NCBI GenBank assembly: GCA_028717165.1
Contig: JAQUOK010000184.1
Location: 1-6,564, forward strand
Direction: 5' to 3'
DNA from: Victivallaceae bacterium
GTDB taxonomy: Bacteria > Verrucomicrobiota > Lentisphaeria > Victivallales > Victivallaceae
Length of the DNA stretch: 6,564 nucleotides
Within the stretch, counting starts at the first letter, position 1. Every line of letters starts with the position of its first letter. The notes beneath the pieces were generated by a model. That model was not told where the DNA came from. It did not search any database and worked only from the letters and a program-made list of their open reading frames with translations. Positions 5,125 through 6,564 of this stretch are shown here, piece after piece. The position numbers and the translations under genes were made by a program.

Positions 5125-5922
5125 ATGGAACTGCAAAAAACAAATGTGAAATTATCGGGAAAAAGTAAGAATCAGCTAGTTTTTACTCTGATTGAACTTC
5201 TTGTCGTGATTGCTATCATAGCAATTCTCGCCTCGATGTTGTTGCCGGTACTCGGTAAAGCACGCGACCGGGCAAAAGCCATTCAATGTACAAGCAATCT
5301 GAAACAATGCGCGGCCGCCACATTGATATATGGGGATGATTTCAATGCTTCACTCTATCTGAAACGCGGTGATGCCGCCTATTACTATCTGCTGCTGGCC
5401 ATCACTCTCGGTTTCAACCATATTTCCGGAGAAATCACCAAAGTTAAATATATTTCCAATACCAAGGTCATAAGTTGCCCATTGAACACAGTCCAAATCC
5501 CGACCAAGAGCAATCCGGTTCAAAGCGACATCACCGGAGACAACAGCTACAAGGCTTTTTATGCGGTTCCTTATATGGTCAATTCGCAATATATAACCAA
5601 TTATGCTGATGAAAAGAATGCGATAATCTCTCCGATGGGCGCTGGAAGCGCTTCTTCCTGCATTGAATTAAAAAGACTTCGGCATCCGTCCCAAACCGTT
5701 CTTTACGGTGAGGCATGGAGTTCGTCGGCATCGCGGGCCGACTGTTCATACAATCTGGTCAATAAACTGGATTTTAAACATAATTATCAAATGAATACCG
5801 CTTGGGTTGACGGACATGTTTCTCCGATGACTATCGGCTATCTCCGTGAACTGAAAGCCGCCGGTAAGCACGAAGGCAGCGGGGTTCTGGCCGGCAGTTC
5901 GCATACTCCAGTGTCATTGTGA
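5125..5922 (+). CDS. Type IV prepilin-like (pseudopilin) protein with H-X9-DG C-terminal motif
   Basis: The product is 265 residues. It starts with a short basic leader and the class III prepilin signal: cleavage would fall between Val19 and Phe20, followed by TLIELLVVIAIIAILA with the conserved Glu at +5 (residue 24) and one membrane helix to about residue 41. Then comes LGKARDRAKAIQCTSNLKQ, typical of the long pilin helix in this family. The C-terminus holds His219, nine residues, then Asp229-Gly230: the H-X9-DG signature of prepilin-like proteins abundant in Planctomycetes and Lentisphaerota. The product is presumably processed by a PilD-type peptidase and exposed outside the inner membrane; its precise role is unknown. 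ATG at 5125 has GAGGA 8 nt upstream and is preferred over the in-frame GTG at 5110. Position -1 is Val, not the usual Gly. No pilus assembly or secretion gene is nearby. Confidence 0.92.
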   Translation: MELQKTNVKLSGKSKNQLVFTLIELLVVIAIIAILASMLLPVLGKARDRAKAIQCTSNLKQCAAATLIYGDDFNASLYLKRGDAAYYYLLLAITLGFNHISGEITKVKYISNTKVISCPLNTVQIPTKSNPVQSDITGDNSYKAFYAVPYMVNSQYITNYADEKNAIISPMGAGSASSCIELKRLRHPSQTVLYGEAWSSSASRADCSYNLVNKLDFKHNYQMNTAWVDGHVSPMTIGYLRELKAAGKHEGSGVLAGSSHTPVSL

Positions 5923-5960
5923 ACCCAAAACGGAAATTACAATAAGAGCGATTAACCAGG

Positions 5961-6002
5961 GAACCGGCCTTTCGGAATTTGGATAAAATAAAGGGGCGGT
6001 TC
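5961..6002. repeat. Stem-loop between the prepilin-like gene and the next gene
   Basis: GAACCGGCCTTT (5961-5972) pairs with AAAGGGGCGGTTC (5990-6002) with one bulged base around a loop of about 17 nt, starting 38 bp after the prepilin stop. It lacks a following U tract, so it may be a processing or 3'-end protection element, or a weak terminator. The word TTCGGAA recurs nearby. Confidence 0.4.
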
Positions 6003-6029
6003 GGAAATAAGCTCTACAGCTCTCAAGAC

Positions 6030-6064
6030 TCCGAAAAATCCGAACATTTCTTAATGATTTCGGA
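6030..6064 (+). promoter_or_regulatory. Stem-loop just upstream of the ribosome binding site of the last gene
   Basis: TCCGAAAAATC (6030-6040) pairs with GATTTCGGA (6056-6064) with a 2-nt bulge. The Shine-Dalgarno AGGA (6070-6073) lies 5 nt further on and the ATG at 6083. It may affect translation of the downstream gene; no other support is visible. Confidence 0.35.
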
Positions 6065-6082
6065 AAAGCAGGAACCCGCATT

Positions 6083-6564
6083 ATGATCACAGATATTTTT
6101 GAGTATTATCAGCAGACTACCCGCAAACGCGGCTGGCCTCCGACGCCGATCGAAGTAGCCAAAGCATTCGATTTGGCTACGGCCGAAGCAGTTGAAAAAT
6201 GTCTTGCGGTACGCAAACAGCTTAACGAATTGACCGCGGCAGTTGAAATGCCGCGCCAGGAAGCCGCTGCCGCTATATCAATGCCTCCGCTCGTACCTCC
6301 AGTCAAGAAAAAACCCTTGAACCTGAAGATTTTTACCGGCCGTAACGGCTGGCCCGATCCGCATGATCGCGCAATCTATTATTATTACTGTCACATCAAC
6401 CCTTATCATCGGGGTTCAGTGGATTACATGTTCCATGACGAAATGATCGCTGTTACCCCGGAAACCGAAGCGTATCTGTACAGTGCCGAAGCTTCCCGAC
6501 TGCCGGATTACCGGTCCGGTTCGCGGCCGTTTCTGGAACAGGTGGTCGCGGAAACAACGCATGG
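6083..6564 (+). CDS. Unrecognised protein with LexA-like winged-helix N-terminus (3' end outside window)
   Basis: The frame is open from ATG at 6083 to the window end (160 codons) with no stop; AGGA sits 9 nt before the start. Residues 1-50 (IFEYYQQTTRKRGWPPTPIE, then VAKAFDL and a helix rich in Ala, Glu and Lys) resemble the LexA DNA-binding fold, where a helix, a GYPPT-like turn and a recognition helix follow each other. Residues 50-78 form an Ala/Pro-rich linker (PRQEAAAA, PPLVPPVKKK). The next part begins LKIFTGRNGWPDPHDRAIYY and is rich in Tyr, His and Pro; I do not recognise it. The last residues (RPFLEQVVAETTHG) could be the lead-in to a transglutaminase-like domain, but this is speculative. 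Composition is more GC-rich than the intergenic DNA, consistent with a real gene. It could be co-transcribed with the prepilin-like gene 160 bp upstream. Confidence 0.7.
   Translation, partial: MITDIFEYYQQTTRKRGWPPTPIEVAKAFDLATAEAVEKCLAVRKQLNELTAAVEMPRQEAAAAISMPPLVPPVKKKPLNLKIFTGRNGWPDPHDRAIYYYYCHINPYHRGSVDYMFHDEMIAVTPETEAYLYSAEASRLPDYRSGSRPFLEQVVAETTH

Noticed and set aside
6109..6306. 65-codon minus-strand frame inside the last gene
   Set aside because: It is antisense to the plus-strand frame, which has a ribosome binding site, an uninterrupted 160-codon reading frame and a plausible domain layout.

Overview
The window looks like chromosomal DNA from a Lentisphaerota bacterium of the Victivallis type, or a close PVC relative. 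The evidence is the combination of a type IV prepilin-like protein with an H-X9-DG C-terminal signature, a nearby AraC-type regulator, a eukaryotic-type (HIS6-like) HisA, and many decayed mobile elements. The assignment rests on recalled family distribution, not on a search.

Layout. Positions 1-734 hold the C-terminal catalytic part of seryl-tRNA synthetase (+). It is convergent with a complete HIS6-type HisA (855-1613, -). A palindrome of about 125 bp, built from CACGAAA heptamers on a 9-nt period, separates the two and probably terminates transcription, at least for hisA. From about 1614 to 5124 the DNA is AT-rich and mostly non-coding. It contains a tyrosine-recombinase pseudogene broken by a frameshift and an internal deletion (1989-2660), the C-terminal remnant of a transposase (2957-3061, -), an intact AraC-family regulator (3323-4252, -) with a good sigma70-like promoter, the N-terminal stub of a probable transposase (4411-4527), and a 158-bp fold-back, MITE-like element (4505-4662) flanked by TAA and overlapping the end of that stub. 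Positions 5125-5922 encode the prepilin-like protein. Positions 6083-6564 hold the start of an unrecognised gene with a LexA-like winged-helix N-terminus, which runs off the window.

How the genes fit together. SerRS and HisA are housekeeping enzymes with no direct link to each other. The AraC regulator and the prepilin-like gene are divergent but 870 bp apart, with mobile debris between them, so regulation of one by the other is only a possibility. I see no convincing new multi-gene system. The most noteworthy items are the two palindromic elements, the two-step decay of the integrase, and the LexA-like fusion protein at the right edge.
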